From the NCBI GenBank assembly GCA_022393335.1, contig JAJEKB010001195.1:1-64000 (forward strand): a stretch of 64,000 nucleotides of DNA. The letters run 5' to 3'. The first letter of the stretch is position 1, and each line of letters begins with the position of its first letter. Origin of the DNA: Macrotrachela quadricornifera. Lineage: Eukaryota > Rotifera > Eurotatoria > Philodinida > Philodinidae. A program made the translations under genes and the position numbers. Positions 11,507 through 25,274 of the stretch are shown piece after piece. The notes under the pieces are model-generated. The model was not told where the DNA came from and did not search any database. It saw only the letters and a program-made list of their open reading frames with translations.

Positions 11507-14500
11507 TCAAGAATTAATAAGAAAAAGATTATTAGTGGAAGATATAGTGGATGAAATATCTGTTAATTGCATAGATGTAATCAATTTTTTTGGAAATCGA
11601 AGTTGAACTGTTGGACAATATCGAGCACGTTCATGTACAACAGGAGCTTTTATCCATTGCTGAATATCCAAATCATAAAAATATCCTTCTTTTGTAACAA
11701 TAAAAGAATTTGAAGTATGAAAGACTGATATATAAATACGTCTATTAACAGTACCCAATGATTGTGGCCATGTTTTTGATATAGCACCAGGTATTGATGT
11801 TAATATTGTCCATTGATCACATTGAATATCATAACTTTCAATTGATAACATACCATTACCATCATCATCAAACCCTCCGATAGCTAAAATAGAATAATTT
11901 ATTTATTAGAAAAAAATGCTAAAAATTCATTTACCAAGGATTTTATCATCATATTGATGGAAGGCATGAGTTGTACGAGCATTGAGCATTGCCGCACGTT
12001 GTTCTAATTGACATTTATCAATTGAAAAACAATAAAAATCAGCAATTTTTGACCTAAAAACAAAAAGGTAAATTTATTTGCGTCCTGAACTTCAAAGATA
12101 TATTTATTAAAAGATAAAAATGGTACGTTACAAGGCAGATATATATCTATGAAAGTTTACCATAGAGATTTGTAAAAATTGTCAATAGTTTGATAGAAAA
12201 GAAAAGCAAAGAAAGCCTCAAAATATTAGACTAGAAAATATTTGATAATTTAATCTAGAGATTGGGAAATAAATATTTGCTTGGAATACTTTGCCATAAA
12301 TAGAATTTTATTTAATAGTGACCTTGATTAGTTTTTAGATATTCTTCAGATAATATAAATAATTTTTATGAAAAATGTTTCATTAATCAATGTAATATTA
12401 ATATTTAAAATGGATGATATTTTCATGTTTGAGTATGTATGTATTAAAATCTACATACCATTGTTCATTTTTTCCACCACCCAAAAATATCAAATTATTA
12501 TATGAACATGCAGCAAGTGATGAAATTTGAGGGCCATTTGTCGAAAATAATTCCCATTTATCATTTTCAATTGAATATCGTTCAATTGTATTTACATATA
12601 TACGTGTCATTCGTTTAAATCCTTTAAAACCACCCATACTGAATAAAATTTTCTTACAAAAAAAAACAAACTTTTTTTCGTTATATTTTTACATACATAT
12701 AAATATCTTTATCAATATGAGCAGCAGCAAAACGTGATCGATCATGTAAAAAATCCTGTAATTTAGTCCATTCACATGTACGTGCTGAAAAACGATAACA
12801 TGATTTATATTCTTCTGATGATGATCGACGTGTACCAAGCACATATAAATAATTATTTACAGTTATTGCACTAAATGGATACTAAAAAAAAAGATTAATT
12901 AATATATGATTTTTTCTTCTCTACTATGAATACGTGATTTGTATTATTAATTGTTATTGGAAACAATAACTCTGTCGTATATTGGACATTTATGTAGGAT
13001 GTTATTCAGATTATGATTATGATTAAAAAGTATTGGTCAAAATTCTTCATAGGATCTTTCACAGCAATTCTCTCTCTCATAAGAATAAGACATTTATTTA
13101 TTGAATGGGTTTCTGAACAAATAGAATGTTTTCTCAGTAAACACTTGATGTATATGAATTTTTTTGTGTAGTCTTTCATAATGTTATGCCTCAAAACGTT
13201 CGTATCTGTGATGTACATTATCGTCGATAAATACTACATAAAAGTCATTATATATATATCAATGTTCAAGCCGAGATTGAGTGAAAAGTCTTCGTTTTGA
13301 TACTGAAGTTATCGTTAAAGTTAAAGCCTTTCATTAATAATCTGTTTCTATATCGAAATTTGACTAACAATATATATAACTAACTTTATTACTTGATGAA
13401 AAACTTAGAATTTAATATTTTTATTTACTCATTTGCAACTCATTAATAAAAGATTACAAAGTTAACATTAATCGAAATATCTTATTATACACTGACATAT
13501 GTATGTAACGAAGTATCCTTTAGAGTTGTCAAAAGAGCAATAGACAAAAATATAAAGGAAAGGCAATGATTTATATATGATACATATATCTTATATTTTA
13601 TTATAATAAATTTGTTTATAAAATGTTATCTGATCGACATATAAAGTAAAACAATATTGATTGTATTAGTATTTCTCTAATTTTTCACTCAAAATATCTT
13701 TAAAAATCTCTTAGTCTTAATTTGTCTTGCATAAATTTTTCATACCGGATAATTTTCATCCAATGGTGCTTGACAAAGTGGTTCCCATCTTTCTAAACTT
13801 GTATTCAATGTAAATAATTCATCTTCTCCAATAGCAACTAATATTGAATCATTTCTTATTTGACATTGTATATCATTTATCAAAGGTTGTCGATTAACTA
13901 AAGCACAAAAACATAATGCTTCTTCAACTAATTTTCTTGATTGTTCATTCATTCTAATAAGTTCATGTTGTCGTACATGATCACATAATTCTTCAGGTGT
14001 CATCAACATAAAACGAATATATTTAAATAACTCAACAGCATATTTTTCTCTTTCATTACGATTTGCTTCAATCCAAGTGCATGCCATAATAAATAAATCA
14101 TACTCATTATATGTATTCATTTCTAATGTATCACGTGATAATTCTTGACATATTTGTTCATATGTTAATTGTTCAAATTGTTCACGTGCTTGAAACATAA
14201 GTAAAAGAAAATTTTTTGATATAAATAAATGTACAATATCTAAGACATTTGTTAAAGAATATAAATCAGCTATTTTATATATATCAATACAATTATTTAT
14301 TGAACATGATTCAATGAGAAATTGTGAACATAAATCAATAGCATCTTTTATTTGTAAATGTGTTGCTGCATGTAATAAATGATTAATATTATCAAATGTT
14401 ATTTTAAGTGTACCAGAATAACAAAAATCAATCATTGATTCAACTCCATTTGATGAATTTTCAAAACCTTTTAATTCAACATGATCTGATTGACTTTCAC

Positions 14501-14869
14501 TCATATTACCTTTTGAATACAAAAGAAAAAACAGATTATTTTAAAATACTTATGATTAATACAAACCAGTAAACATTGCTTTAAAATAATCTGATGTTGC
14601 TATTAATAAAAATTTATGACATAAAAATTGTTGATTATTAATATCAATACGAAGATCACATAATTCAGATCTATCACGCATTAAAGAGAGTTTAGTAAGT
14701 AAATTTTTAGCATAATTTGATGTTGCAGCTATACTTGTTCTTGCAGATGTTGCATTTTCAAATAAAAGCATATCATTAAAAATCTAAAATAAATAATTAG
14801 GTAAAATATAATTTAAAAAAAAGAAGAACAAGTTTTTACATGATACTGTTCACAGTTTGAATGATTCAT
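11507..14869 (-). CDS. BTB-BACK-Kelch protein (KLHL family), 623 aa
   Basis: KLHL proteins are substrate adaptors for Cullin-3 ubiquitin ligases: the BTB domain binds Cul3 and the Kelch propeller binds the substrate. Seven exons join in frame: 14869-14840, 14783-14567, 14509-13746, 12881-12697, 12638-12459, 12053-11935, 11883-11507. The BTB domain (about 40-150) shows SELCDLRIDI, FLCHKFLLIATSDYFKAMF and the DFCYSGTL strand. The BACK domain follows (SCSINNCIDIYKIADLYS onward, about 165-270). The Kelch repeats in exons 4-7 include MGGFKGFKR, FLGGGKNEQW and AIGGFDDDGNG. The repeats look fewer or more diverged than the usual six. The 864-bp intron between exons 3 and 4 separates BACK from Kelch and is far longer than the others. 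The first exon encodes only ten residues. Confidence 0.9.
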
Positions 14870-15695
14870 TGATGTTCTAAAAGAAAGCATAAATTCAATC
14901 TTAGAAAGAAATTTTTCTTATAGGATATTTTGGCTACGAGTAGAATTCGATAATATTAAGAAAATCCTCTAAAAGTTCGTGCCTATGCTTTTGTTCGACT
15001 CAAATTATGACTATTATAGTTCGTTTTCGACCGTTAAGATAGCTATTTATGAAAAACTCAATTCTGATATCTTGCTCATAGATAGTTTTCATAACCACTT
15101 GAATATTCTAAAACTTTCAGCCCAACCGAATATGTTTTTCTTGGGATATTCGAATGTCCAGAGTATGCTTTCAAATCACAAGATAAGCTATAGAATCAAA
15201 CTATTTTAAATATGTAGTATCTTACGAAAAATATATTCGTTTAAGTTGAAGTCTTTATGATAATTTAACGATTGTAAGACCAGTCCATAGTCAAAATTTC
15301 AGATGAAAATATCACCAATGGGTTTTCCATAAATCATCGGCTCATAGATCGAAAAACTTACTAAAATAATTATAATGTTAACTTGATAAAGCATGGGCAC
15401 AACTTCGTAGAAGGAGTTTTCTTAGTTTTACTGAATCCTACTAGTAGTAAAGTTTGGAAACGAACGGCATCTGATAGTTGCATATTTTTCTTGTAATTTA
15501 CATTACATTATCAAAAAATCTCTTTCTCATTTTATTCGAAAAAAAAACATGAAAATTTCTCATTAATACCTACTTAAATTAATAGATCGAGCATATTTAG
15601 ATCAATCTAAAATGCGATGCTATCTGAAATATAAAAAAATAACAGACACAAAATTTTTATTTCATATCTAAACACATAATACAACAAATAATGAA
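14870..15695. other. Intergenic region, no gene seen
   Basis: Between the BTB-Kelch start codon and the RPB11 stop codon. It includes a polypyrimidine/AG acceptor-like site about 10 bp upstream of the BTB-Kelch ATG. A reading frame around 14979-15209 shows no family signature and was not accepted. Confidence 0.5.
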
Positions 15696-16049
15696 TTATT
15701 CAGCACTTTGTCGATTAGCAATAGCTAATTTAACTCTGTCTTCTAACATATCCATTTCAAAAATTAAATCTTTTATAGCATTTTCCAAGGCTTGTATTGG
15801 TGAATATTCATGTCCAGCTGTTTGTACACGTAAAATAACTTTATGTTCAAGTGGATGTGGAATTTTATAGCCAGTAAATATAACTTGAGGATCTTTTAAT
15901 AATTGTGCTCGAAGCATATTTGCTAATGTATGATCTTCTTTACTAATTGTAAATACAACTGCATTTGGTACTTTTGTATCTTTTTCAACAATTATTTTCT
16001 TTTCACCATCTAATAATAAAAATGATTCAAATGTTGCTGGTGCATTCAT
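15696..16049 (-). CDS. POLR2J: RNA polymerase II subunit RPB11, 117 aa
   Basis: RPB11 pairs with RPB3 to form the alpha-like platform on which RNA polymerase II assembles in the nucleus. The frame is a single exon of 117 residues, the same length as the human protein. The N-terminus reads [18 protein letters not shown]. The conserved dimerisation region is clear: [19 protein letters not shown] and the strand around [16 protein letters not shown], followed by the long C-terminal helix. The ATG is preceded directly by TTTGTAG, a splice-acceptor-like site, suggesting a 5' UTR intron or spliced-leader addition. It lies 180 bp upstream of nothing coding on its 5' side before the R3HDM4-like stop codon, on the same strand. 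The assignment is secure. Confidence 0.97.
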   Translation of the reverse strand: MNAPATFESFLLLDGEKKIIVEKDTKVPNAVVFTISKEDHTLANMLRAQLLKDPQVIFTGYKIPHPLEHKVILRVQTAGHEYSPIQALENAIKDLIFEMDMLEDRVKLAIANRQSAE

Positions 16050-16229
16050 CTACAAATGAAAGAAAGATCTAACTAACTGTCAAAATACATCAATACAATT
16101 TCTGTTTTTTTTTTTTTTTTTTGCAACGTTAAGGTTTAAAATAAGGAAGATTCAATAAATACATAGAGGAGACAAAAAAAGAAAATAAAATAGGTCGAAA
16201 GCAAGTTTAAGATATATAAACCATAAAAA

Positions 16230-17961
16230 TTACAAATCAACTTTCATTGTTTCAGTAAGTATCTTAACATATTCTGAAAGTAGTATTGTTGGTCGAGTAA
16301 ATTGAATACGACGATTTTCAACTTGAGTATATCTTTCACCATCACGTGTAAAACCTTGAAAGAAAAATCAAATTATCTTTTAAATGAATAATATAAATAT
16401 TTATTTATACTTTTTGAAATCAAATTTAAATATTGACATATAGCATGAAGTAACAAACGATCAAAACCATTATTTAAATTTCGTAAATAAACTGAATCAG
16501 GATATTCTGTAAAATACGGAATTATATCTTCTTCAAACCAGCTTATACGATCCTAAATATTTAATCGTAAATCTATATATTATAGCATATTTGCATATAT
16601 ACCAATGGTGCATGATGTCGTTTAAGCATACTCTTTAATGTATAACGAATATTCGGATCGATACGACGAAAACATATGTCACCTTCTTCTGAAAAATTTG
16701 AATCTATTGATAGTATTCAAAAATAAAAACTTATTAAAATACCTTGTCGAGGTAAAGATTGAATAGATTCATCATCATTAGTTGTTACACGATTTTCAAT
16801 AAGAACAAAAGTTTCAAAATTATCATCACTACTACAACTATTCGATGTCGTATTACTATTAAAACGTTTTTTATTTTTTTCTTGACGAATATTCTTTTTT
16901 GACTTTTTATTTGTTGCCAGCTTAACAATATGTTCTTGTTGACGTTCAGGTAATTCGACAAATTCATTCCAAATCTAATTAATAGATAATTGAAATGATA
17001 GTTTTAAAAAAAATTTTTTTCCTAATTAACTAATTATGTGATATTTTCTACGTGTAAATTAAGTAATTAAACTTTTAAAAGTTCCTATTATCGAATAGCC
17101 AAAACAAAGATTAATTTACTTACAACAGTTGGAAAATGAAAAAAAGTTCTTTTATAGAAAACAATAAAACAGCATAATTCCTTTTATTTTCAAGGAATTA
17201 ATCCGCATAGATTTATATAATAGATCTACTTTTCGTTCACATCCAGAGGCGAATGCTCAATAAGATGAGCTGCTGTGTTTTCTTGTCAAAAAATTTCAAA
17301 ATAATAAAACCCTTGATTAGAGAGAACCTCTAGGTAAGGGAAGGATAAACTATAATGTGTAAAAAATGATAATAATAAATATTGTATACCTGAAATATGA
17401 TGTCTTACTTTCATTTTATTTTTACTTAATAAAAGTTGTGCAAATGCTGATATTGTTGTTTCAACAAGATCATTCATATTTACTTCAGCAAAATCTTCAT
17501 CTAAATCTTTTGCAAGGTTAAGTAAAAAACACACTAAAATCAACAATAACTATGAAATAAAAGTTTGCAAAAAAAAATAATAATAAACGAACTATTTTCA
17601 TGACGTCTTGCATGTCGATTTCCTTGGGATTTCTTACCACCAATATTTTTTATATGTAAAATTGGTTTTGGAAGTTTTGATGTAATTTTTTTGACCTTGG
17701 GTGTTCGATTAGATGTGAGTGGAACAGTCGAAATAACCGATGGAGTTGGTATGGATGTATTTTCTTGTACTACTTCATCTTCACTTGATGATGATGAGTC
17801 ACTATTAAATGAAGACAAAAGAAATTATCAGATGATATTATTAATTGATAAAGAAATGTTTACTCAAAATGATTTGCATTTATCAATGGATCAACATGTA
17901 AAACAGTATTGACATGTTCATCTTCATGTCCATCACCTTCGAAATTTTTGAGAATACCCAT
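16230..17961 (-). CDS. R3HDM4: R3HDM4-like protein, 338 aa
   Basis: Seven exons join in frame: 17961-17864, 17801-17593, 17533-17409, 16974-16743, 16688-16603, 16552-16411, 16354-16230. The protein resembles vertebrate R3H domain-containing protein 4 along its length: a basic stretch before RHEN in exon 2, then an IWNEFVELPERQQEHIVKL block, and a C-terminal segment with GFDRLLLHAICQYLNLISK that corresponds to the R3H region. Other visible parts are an acidic serine run (DDSSSSSEDE) near the N-terminus and a short serine/asparagine-rich insert in exon 4. The molecular role of this family is poorly known; R3H domains generally bind single-stranded nucleic acid, which I only infer here. The intron before exon 4 is long (434 bp). 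The exon 2/3 junction uses a GTTCGT donor and is the least certain one. Confidence 0.82.
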
Positions 17962-19016
17962 TTTATATCAATAAATTGCTTTGTCTCTCTACAAGTAAAT
18001 AAATGCTGTAAAGAAAAGCAAATGAATTATTTATTTGAAAATAAAAAAAAAAAATTACGCAAGGACAGTAAAAAGAAATATAGTTTCATATTTATAAACA
18101 AAACAAAAGGGAGGTCGAAAAGAAAATGAATTGTTTGATTTGTTGTTTAATAAATATGTTCTAATCAGCAACTAATTTATGACAAGAAACAAAATCAGGT
18201 AAACAAATACAAACAAATAAGTGACGACAGGACTAGTATGTTAAGTATGGAAGCATTAATCCAACGTCATCTATCGTCTACTGATTTTTATCGTCGCTCA
18301 TTGACGGTTATTTCATGATATATAGAAAAATATTACGATGCTTATTATTATTATCTTAACTGAAATATGTACTTATATGGAAAGATTCTACTTGAAATAG
18401 TAAGTAATCATTCGAAAAATAAAAACTGATTACAAGAGAATAAATATTCATAGAAAGAATCGTTACTAAGCGTTTTACTTAAAACGCATTAGAGTCAAAA
18501 GTAATAACCTTTGAATTTGCATATTTTTTAAACGTGACTCATTATAAATGTTAATTATGTAAGTATTACGCAATGAATTTCATATGAATCAAGTATTAAT
18601 CGATGTATTATTTCGAAATATTCGTTTCAGCTCTTTTATAAACTTTCTATGAAGACTACATTGAGTGTATGGATATAGAATAATATCAATAAATCAGTTA
18701 CTAACAGAATAGTAGACTTTAGATTGTATGCATCTCTTTTTGCTCAAAAACAGTAAAAATTGAAGATTAGCTATGTATTTTAAGTGTTGTTGTTGATATT
18801 TATTGATATTATTTGAGACAAAACGATATATTCGATTACAAAAATAAATGAAAATAGTATTTATTATGATGTTAATTATACAGAATCCAATTTTCGATTG
18901 CAAATTAGTGCAAGTCATTATCAGAAATTGAGTTAAATCTAGTTAGTTGTAAATAATATCACTTCAATGATAGTATACTTCGTGAAAATTCTGTTCGTTG
19001 TGGTCTTAGCGAGCTC
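17962..19016. other. Intergenic region, no gene seen
   Basis: About 1 kb of AT-rich DNA between the R3HDM4-like start codon and the caspase-fold gene's stop codon. Open frames here lack ATG starts or family motifs. No RNA gene or repeat stands out. Confidence 0.5.
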
Positions 19017-20050
19017 TTATCGTCGGTGATGATGTGAATTTCTTATAAATGGAGAAGCCGATCTTAAAGTAGTTCCCACCGTATTTGATGATGAATTTCT
19101 ACTGACTGAGCGCCGGCACAGTGGCATGTGAGATTGATCGGTCGATCGATGTTGAGAATCGTTGACTTGCTGCCGTAAATGATAAGTAGCGGATCCTTTT
19201 GTAAACTCCTTACTTGATGACTCTAAATTTTCATCAAAAATGACAATACCTACAATATATTCATAGGTAATAACTTACTGGGAATCGATCTTCTCTCCTT
19301 ATGTTCAGATGACACCGATCCCTTCCATGCACGCTTAGTCAACAAATAAATACTTTCATTACAACTACTGTATCGAAAGGGTATTTGTTCATAATTTGAC
19401 TCTTTTTTAACATCTACAGCAACATATCTTAAAATAGTTTCAATATCAACATTCGGTGTTCTGATATGACGAAGTAAATGATAAGTATATAAACTATTTC
19501 GGCCATTTTTTGAGCGACCTGCAGCTGTATCATCTGCTGCACAAGCATAAATAATAATAGTTGATGGTGGACCTTGCATTGGTGCAAAACCTGCTTTTGT
19601 TCCATCTAAAGCTCGAGAATCGATACTCTTGCTTTTAATTGGCTCGATAGGCGGATTCGTTCGACAACAATCGAGGATACAAATCACAAGTCTTGGTCGC
19701 TTTTCATACATCGCATTAATCACATATGCCACATCGAGTGCCGTGGATTTTATATTATCCGCACAAACTCCAATAGCATCTGTCGGGATTAAATAATTAT
19801 TACCATCATGTTGAACACCATGACCAGAGAAATAGAACATGACAATAGCACCCGGTCGAATAGAATTGATAAAATGATAAGTAATCGATTTCATTGAATG
19901 TAAATTAACATCTGTTGCACATTGTGTCTTAAATCCCATTGAATGTAAAGAACGAGTCAAGTCACGTGCATCATTAACACAGCATGGTAAGTTCAAATAA
20001 CTTGGTGTATAAGCGTCATTACCTATGGCTAAAGCTTGTTTCATATACAT
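19017..20050 (-). CDS. Caspase-fold (peptidase C14) protein, 325 aa
   Basis: The protein has the caspase/metacaspase peptidase fold and probably cleaves proteins; its substrate and role are unknown. Two exons: 20050-19279 and 19222-19017, with a 56-bp intron. The domain starts almost at once (ALAIGNDAY), then VNDARDLTRSLHSMGF. The catalytic histidine is His77 in FYFSGHGVQ and the catalytic cysteine is probably Cys129 in ILDCCR. A p10-like part follows (YACAADDTAAGRSKNGRNSL). There is no death domain, p-loop or other fused module; the C-terminal 70 residues are Ser/Arg/His-rich and probably disordered. It looks closer to the stand-alone caspase proteins of bacteria and protists than to apoptotic caspases. 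Its codons and GC level look richer than its neighbours. Alternative start: the ATG at 20044. Confidence 0.88.
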
Positions 20051-23000
20051 ACTTATGTTATCTACAAATTTGAATTATCGTTATCGTTTAATTCTTCTAA
20101 ACAATTTTCAGAAAAACTATGAAATTTTGATATTATTTTACATGAAAATTTTCAATTATAGTTGAGTTAAATGTTATTATTTCATGATACATGTCAACAA
20201 TAAGTAACTGATTCATAGGTCGATTAAAAAGTTGTTGATCTATCTATGCAGAGAGTTGAAATATTAATTTATATGTTTGCAATTCACAGACCCAAACAAC
20301 TAAATCCAAACATGAAAATTTGGTATAATTGATGTACTTCATTGGCTCATCTCGATGAATATTTAGGTTAGCAATGATTTTACTCGCCAATGCTATTTAA
20401 TTATATAGGAAAGAGCATAAATATAAGTACATTTATAACGTATCAGGTAGCTTACTCATTTTATATTTTTATGATTAATTGATAGAGAGATAAAGAAAAT
20501 GTGATAAGAGCGATCTTTCTAAGCATGACACTCCATCAATAGGAGGAACACAAGAATTGTTATAGCTGAATTATTTACTATGCTAAACTCTCTTATTGAG
20601 AAGATGTCATCAATCGATCGAATGTTCTATTGATGACATTTGCTGTCGAAAAGTGATCTAATAAGACAATGATCGCTTCTCTCACATGGCTTTTATAATC
20701 AAAACAAACAGATGCTCACATACAATCATTCCTTAAGGGAGACACTCTAGCTAGAAGAATAGAAAAAAAGAAACCTATATTATCAATTTACTTCCTTTGT
20801 ACGCATATATTTCTCATTTATTTGTCGCTTATGTATTTTGAGCAAAACATGTCATCAGACTGATTCATTATTAAATAGTAAACAAGTGACGCATTTGCGT
20901 TTTCGTTTCGTACTGGGGTATTTTTTCTAGTTGACGGCGAAAAGAAGGGCCAATAAACCAATAAAAATTTCTATGTTTCAATCACTAAACTGTCATATTA
21001 ATGTAACGAATTGTTTAAAGAAAATTGTTACAAACATCAAGTCTGATTTTAATCAGTCATTTTTTAACGATGAAATATTAAAATTTGACAAGTTAATTTA
21101 TAAACGTAGATATGAAGTATTATTAAACAGTATTCTGATTGAAATGAGACAATTCCATCCCATAGGATTCTCTATTTCCTTCCCATGATAAAAAGCAATG
21201 TCATTCTGATTGAAATACGGATTCAAAATACTTTACAAAAATGATGGATTATTAAGTTTATATTACATTTATTGTTAATCTTTTCCATCAATACAAAACG
21301 TTTTGTTTCTTGCTTACTCACTGTATTCTTTGGTGCCGAAATTTTTAATAGTTATACAGAAATCTAAATACTGAAAACTAAAATTAAATTTGCAAAGTCT
21401 GTGTGCTTTTGATTCGTTTAAAATCTGTAATATTCTTTCATCATAACTGTTGATTGCATGAATAAAAAAAAGTCACAGTCGTAGGATTCTAAATTTCTAT
21501 TTAATATAAGTTTATATAAATTTTCGTTAAAATAATATAATAAGATGCACAAAGACTCTGATGAATTTGGATGGATCTTAATGACTACAAAAATCATACG
21601 AGTCTGGCGAAAACTAGAACAATCGATTGAATTACACTAGAATACGAAAAGCTCTAAAGAAGTTCTTTAGTACAGTATTCGTTAGAGATCATCAATATTA
21701 TGACAACGGAGATTCCTAATTTTGTTATCGAAAGTAGTAAAAAGATTTGTGATTGATATAGAAAATAAAATGCCAAGTAATCTGATTCGAACATGTACAT
21801 ATAAAAGAAAACTTAGAAGATTGAAATTCTAAAAAAAATTATTTTACTAGTGCCAGTATCTCATTGGAACCATGAGATAGGATGGAACGATTTGTCAATT
21901 CCACTGAATAGGACAAAATAGAAATTTCTTTAAGAATTCTATGGAATCATTTTTCGTCCTATTCCATCTCATTCGAAGCTGTGTCTTTTATATATTTTTT
22001 GCTTGCAAACTTGAAGAGTTATGGCACAAATTGTAGATCAATTTCTAATCAATTGTACTAGATAGAATCTAGAAAAGAAGAAATCTATTCAACAGTTTAT
22101 TTCCTAAAGTATTCTAACAAAATCGAAGCTTAACTACCATTATCAATGATCCTATCAACAAGCATTCCTACTGAATTGTCAATTTAATGTAGTCATAATA
22201 TTCTTATATCGTTGAAGCAGTGTAAGTAATAATTAGGTTATGTTAACTCATTATTAATTCTTTTGGGTACATTGATAAAATTATTTGGTGACAAAGTGTA
22301 ACTGGTCTTTTCATATCATTCGATTTGTACGCAAATCTTTAATAATGTTAATTGTTGCTATTTTTTGTCTGTATGAAAGGCAAGAAAATGTGCATATCAA
22401 CAAACGCAAAAAGTAAATTAATGTATCTGTTTCAAGACAACCCAGCAGCCCAAAAATCAATGTCATTTTGCACAAAAGCAGCAAAGATATTTTTTTATGT
22501 TTGTAAAAATCCACAAAATTAAACTCATATGTTTACTTATATATTGTTTTTATCTTTAATTTTGTCTCATGTTTTTTGACTAGTCGTACTTGTTTACAAA
22601 TAATTCATTTGGATAAAGGTGAAATTTTAATTTGCTAAACGAATGTTAAACGATTCTTTCATCAATAGTTTATTATAACAGTATTATCAGATATGAAAAC
22701 AAGAGAGATGCCAGATAAAAGTAGTACAATAATAATGAGGAAAAAAAACAAGTAGTTTCATTTTATTAACTATTAATAGTAAGAAAATATCAACGGACAT
22801 ATATATTCCATTATTCAAAGTTATTTTGACTTTCTATGTTTGTATTATAAAATTCATCATCGTTCAGGTTTTCAAACTTTTAGATCGATATACATAAAAA
22901 AAAAGATAGATAGATTGTAGTTGTTTATATAATGTACATTCGACAAATAATCTGATTATTCTTGAAGTTGATTCATCAAGGTTAGAATCTTTAGATTCTT

Positions 23001-24079
23001 AGGAATAAATATGATTAAGAATTTTTCTAATCATTATCAATAGACAAACAAGATAGAGAAAGTTTCATCCATTAAACATGCACTAAAAACGTATGAACTG
23101 CAGGATTTTTTTTTAGAAAAGATTTTATTAGACATAAATCAAAAGCTGTTTTGTATTGATTGAAAACAGCTTCGATAAATATTCATACGTTCGAATTGAG
23201 TTTATAGTTAATCTTTCTCCCTATATATACAAGAGCAACTATCAAATATAGTTCTGTGATTAAATATCTAAGATAGAATAAGAAGCACTTCAAATGAATC
23301 TCTAAATGGTAGAAACTTTATTGATTTTTATATTATGTAACAGAAAGACAATTGAAAGAATAAAACGAGAAAAAATGTTCATTTATTAGCAATATGATTA
23401 TTGAGAGTCAACATATTAGATTGCATACACATGTATTATCTGTTCAAAATTCATTTTTATATGTTTTATATAAAACAATTTTAGCCAAATGACATTCATT
23501 TGATACCATAGTTGAATGAAGAAAGATTCAATATGTAATTCACAAAATTGTGAATTGTATGTATTAGCATCCAATTTCGTTAAAAAGAAATTTAACAATT
23601 CAGTTTTTATGAATAAGCAAAATTAATATTCGTCCTATTTGATGATTAATAATGTCTGTTGAGCAGTAGTAGAGATAGGATATAACAGTATGAAGAAAAG
23701 AGATACACTTGAAAAATGAAGTAGCATGTATCAGAATATAGGTGTATATATTCGTATTATGTTTGGAATTTTTCGATTATCTTGTTCTATTTTTAAAAAA
23801 ACGAATCCTTTGTTGCATTTGAATAATATAAATGGAAAAAAGGAGACATTGGTGAAAATAAAATAATATTAACATTCAAATTAACTAGTTGTTATTTATG
23901 ATATTAAAAAAATCAAATGATTGTTGCGTTGGCTGTATTTAAATGGAAAAGAACAAAATGGCCAATTTTTCATTCTTTAATTCGATTGGATGGTTTAGAA
24001 TATTGACTTATTGTTGATTGGCTCATTGTTTCTCGAATATCTGACATCGACTGATAGACCAAAGCAATAGAAAAAAAAA
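20051..24079. other. Long gene-free interval
   Basis: About 4 kb of AT-rich DNA up to the assembly gap, with no exon series, RNA gene or clear repeat that I could recognise. The longest frame (20931-21188) opens on a non-ATG codon and has no known motif. An acceptor-like TTTGTAG lies about 10 bp upstream of the caspase-fold ATG. Exons of the coatomer gene could begin near the right end or inside the gap. Confidence 0.5.
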
Positions 24080-24479
24080 NNNNNNNNNNNNNNNNNNNNN
24101 NNNNNNNNNNNNNNNNNNNNNNNNNNNNNNNNNNNNNNNNNNNNNNNNNNNNNNNNNNNNNNNNNNNNNNNNNNNNNNNNNNNNNNNNNNNNNNNNNNNN
24201 NNNNNNNNNNNNNNNNNNNNNNNNNNNNNNNNNNNNNNNNNNNNNNNNNNNNNNNNNNNNNNNNNNNNNNNNNNNNNNNNNNNNNNNNNNNNNNNNNNNN
24301 NNNNNNNNNNNNNNNNNNNNNNNNNNNNNNNNNNNNNNNNNNNNNNNNNNNNNNNNNNNNNNNNNNNNNNNNNNNNNNNNNNNNNNNNNNNNNNNNNNNN
24401 NNNNNNNNNNNNNNNNNNNNNNNNNNNNNNNNNNNNNNNNNNNNNNNNNNNNNNNNNNNNNNNNNNNNNNNNNNNNNNN
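24080..24479. other. Assembly gap (400 N)
   Basis: Exactly 400 N bases, a scaffolding gap probably of nominal size. The 5' part of the coatomer delta gene is missing here, so the true distance between flanks is unknown. Confidence 0.99.
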
Positions 24480-24502
24480 ATATTTATTTCATTTTATTCT
24501 AG

Positions 24503-25020
24503 TTAATTGTTGGCCAAATGAAACACCAAATGGTGGTTGTGAAGTTAATATTGAATATGAATTACAAAATACAAATCTTATTTTAAAAGATGTTCAAATA
24601 AGTGTACCATTACCGTAAGAAAATTCTATAATAAGTCTTTTTTGTTTAGTCTATGATTTTTATCTATTATAGAAGTGGTGGTCAAACACCAGTTATTGGA
24701 AAAATTGATGGTGATTATCAATTTGATAGTCGAAAAACGACATTAATATGGTCATTACCTGTTATTGATCAATCAAATTCTGAAGGTTCATTGGAATTTT
24801 CAATGCGTGGAAAATCAGCTGATTTTTTTCCAATTCAAGTGGATTTTGCTGCTGAAACACCATTTTGCGAAATTAAAGTAAAGAAATAAAAATAATATGA
24901 TTATCATTATCAAGTATCTATATATTTTAGATTGCTGATGTTAAAGCGGTCGACACTCGTAAATCGGTATCATTTTCACATGAAACAAATCTCGTTGTCG
25001 ATAAATATGAATATGTTTAA
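24503..25020 (+). CDS. ARCN1: Coatomer subunit delta (ARCN1), C-terminal part only
   Basis: Delta-COP is a subunit of the COPI coat that moves vesicles from Golgi to ER. Only the end of the mu-homology domain is present; the rest is lost in the gap immediately upstream. Exons: 24503-24614, 24673-24877 and 24931-25020. Diagnostic blocks are NCWPNETPNGGCEVNIEYEL, then QISVPLPSGG across the first intron, VIGKIDGDYQFDSRKTTLIW, GSLEFSMRG and the terminal VSFSHETNLVVDKYEYV, matching ARCN1 family by family order and spacing. The acceptor of the first visible exon (AG at 24501-24502) fits the frame, so there is no sign that the gene is broken; it is merely incomplete in this assembly. Read-through of the last donor would end at an early stop, so the last intron is needed. 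Confidence 0.93.
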
Positions 25021-25274
25021 ATACACACAAAATAAACAGCTTATAATCATATAATAAGGAACATTCACATAGTTTTAACTTATTCTTTGCTGGTTTATTG
25101 TTATTTTAATAAAAGAAAACAAGAGATCTATGTTATCTTATTGTTGTCATTCGAATTTTTTTTTCTTCTTTTTAGTGAATTTAAAAATAAAATAAAAATA
25201 TATCTTAATAATTACATTTGACATATATATGACGAGAAAAAAGAAAGAGAACGAGTAAAAAAAAAGAAGAGAAC

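Noticed and set aside
20931..21188. 85-codon open frame in the gene-free interval
   Set aside because: It opens on TTG, has no ATG near its start, no recognised motif and no splice partner; AT-rich DNA gives such frames by chance.
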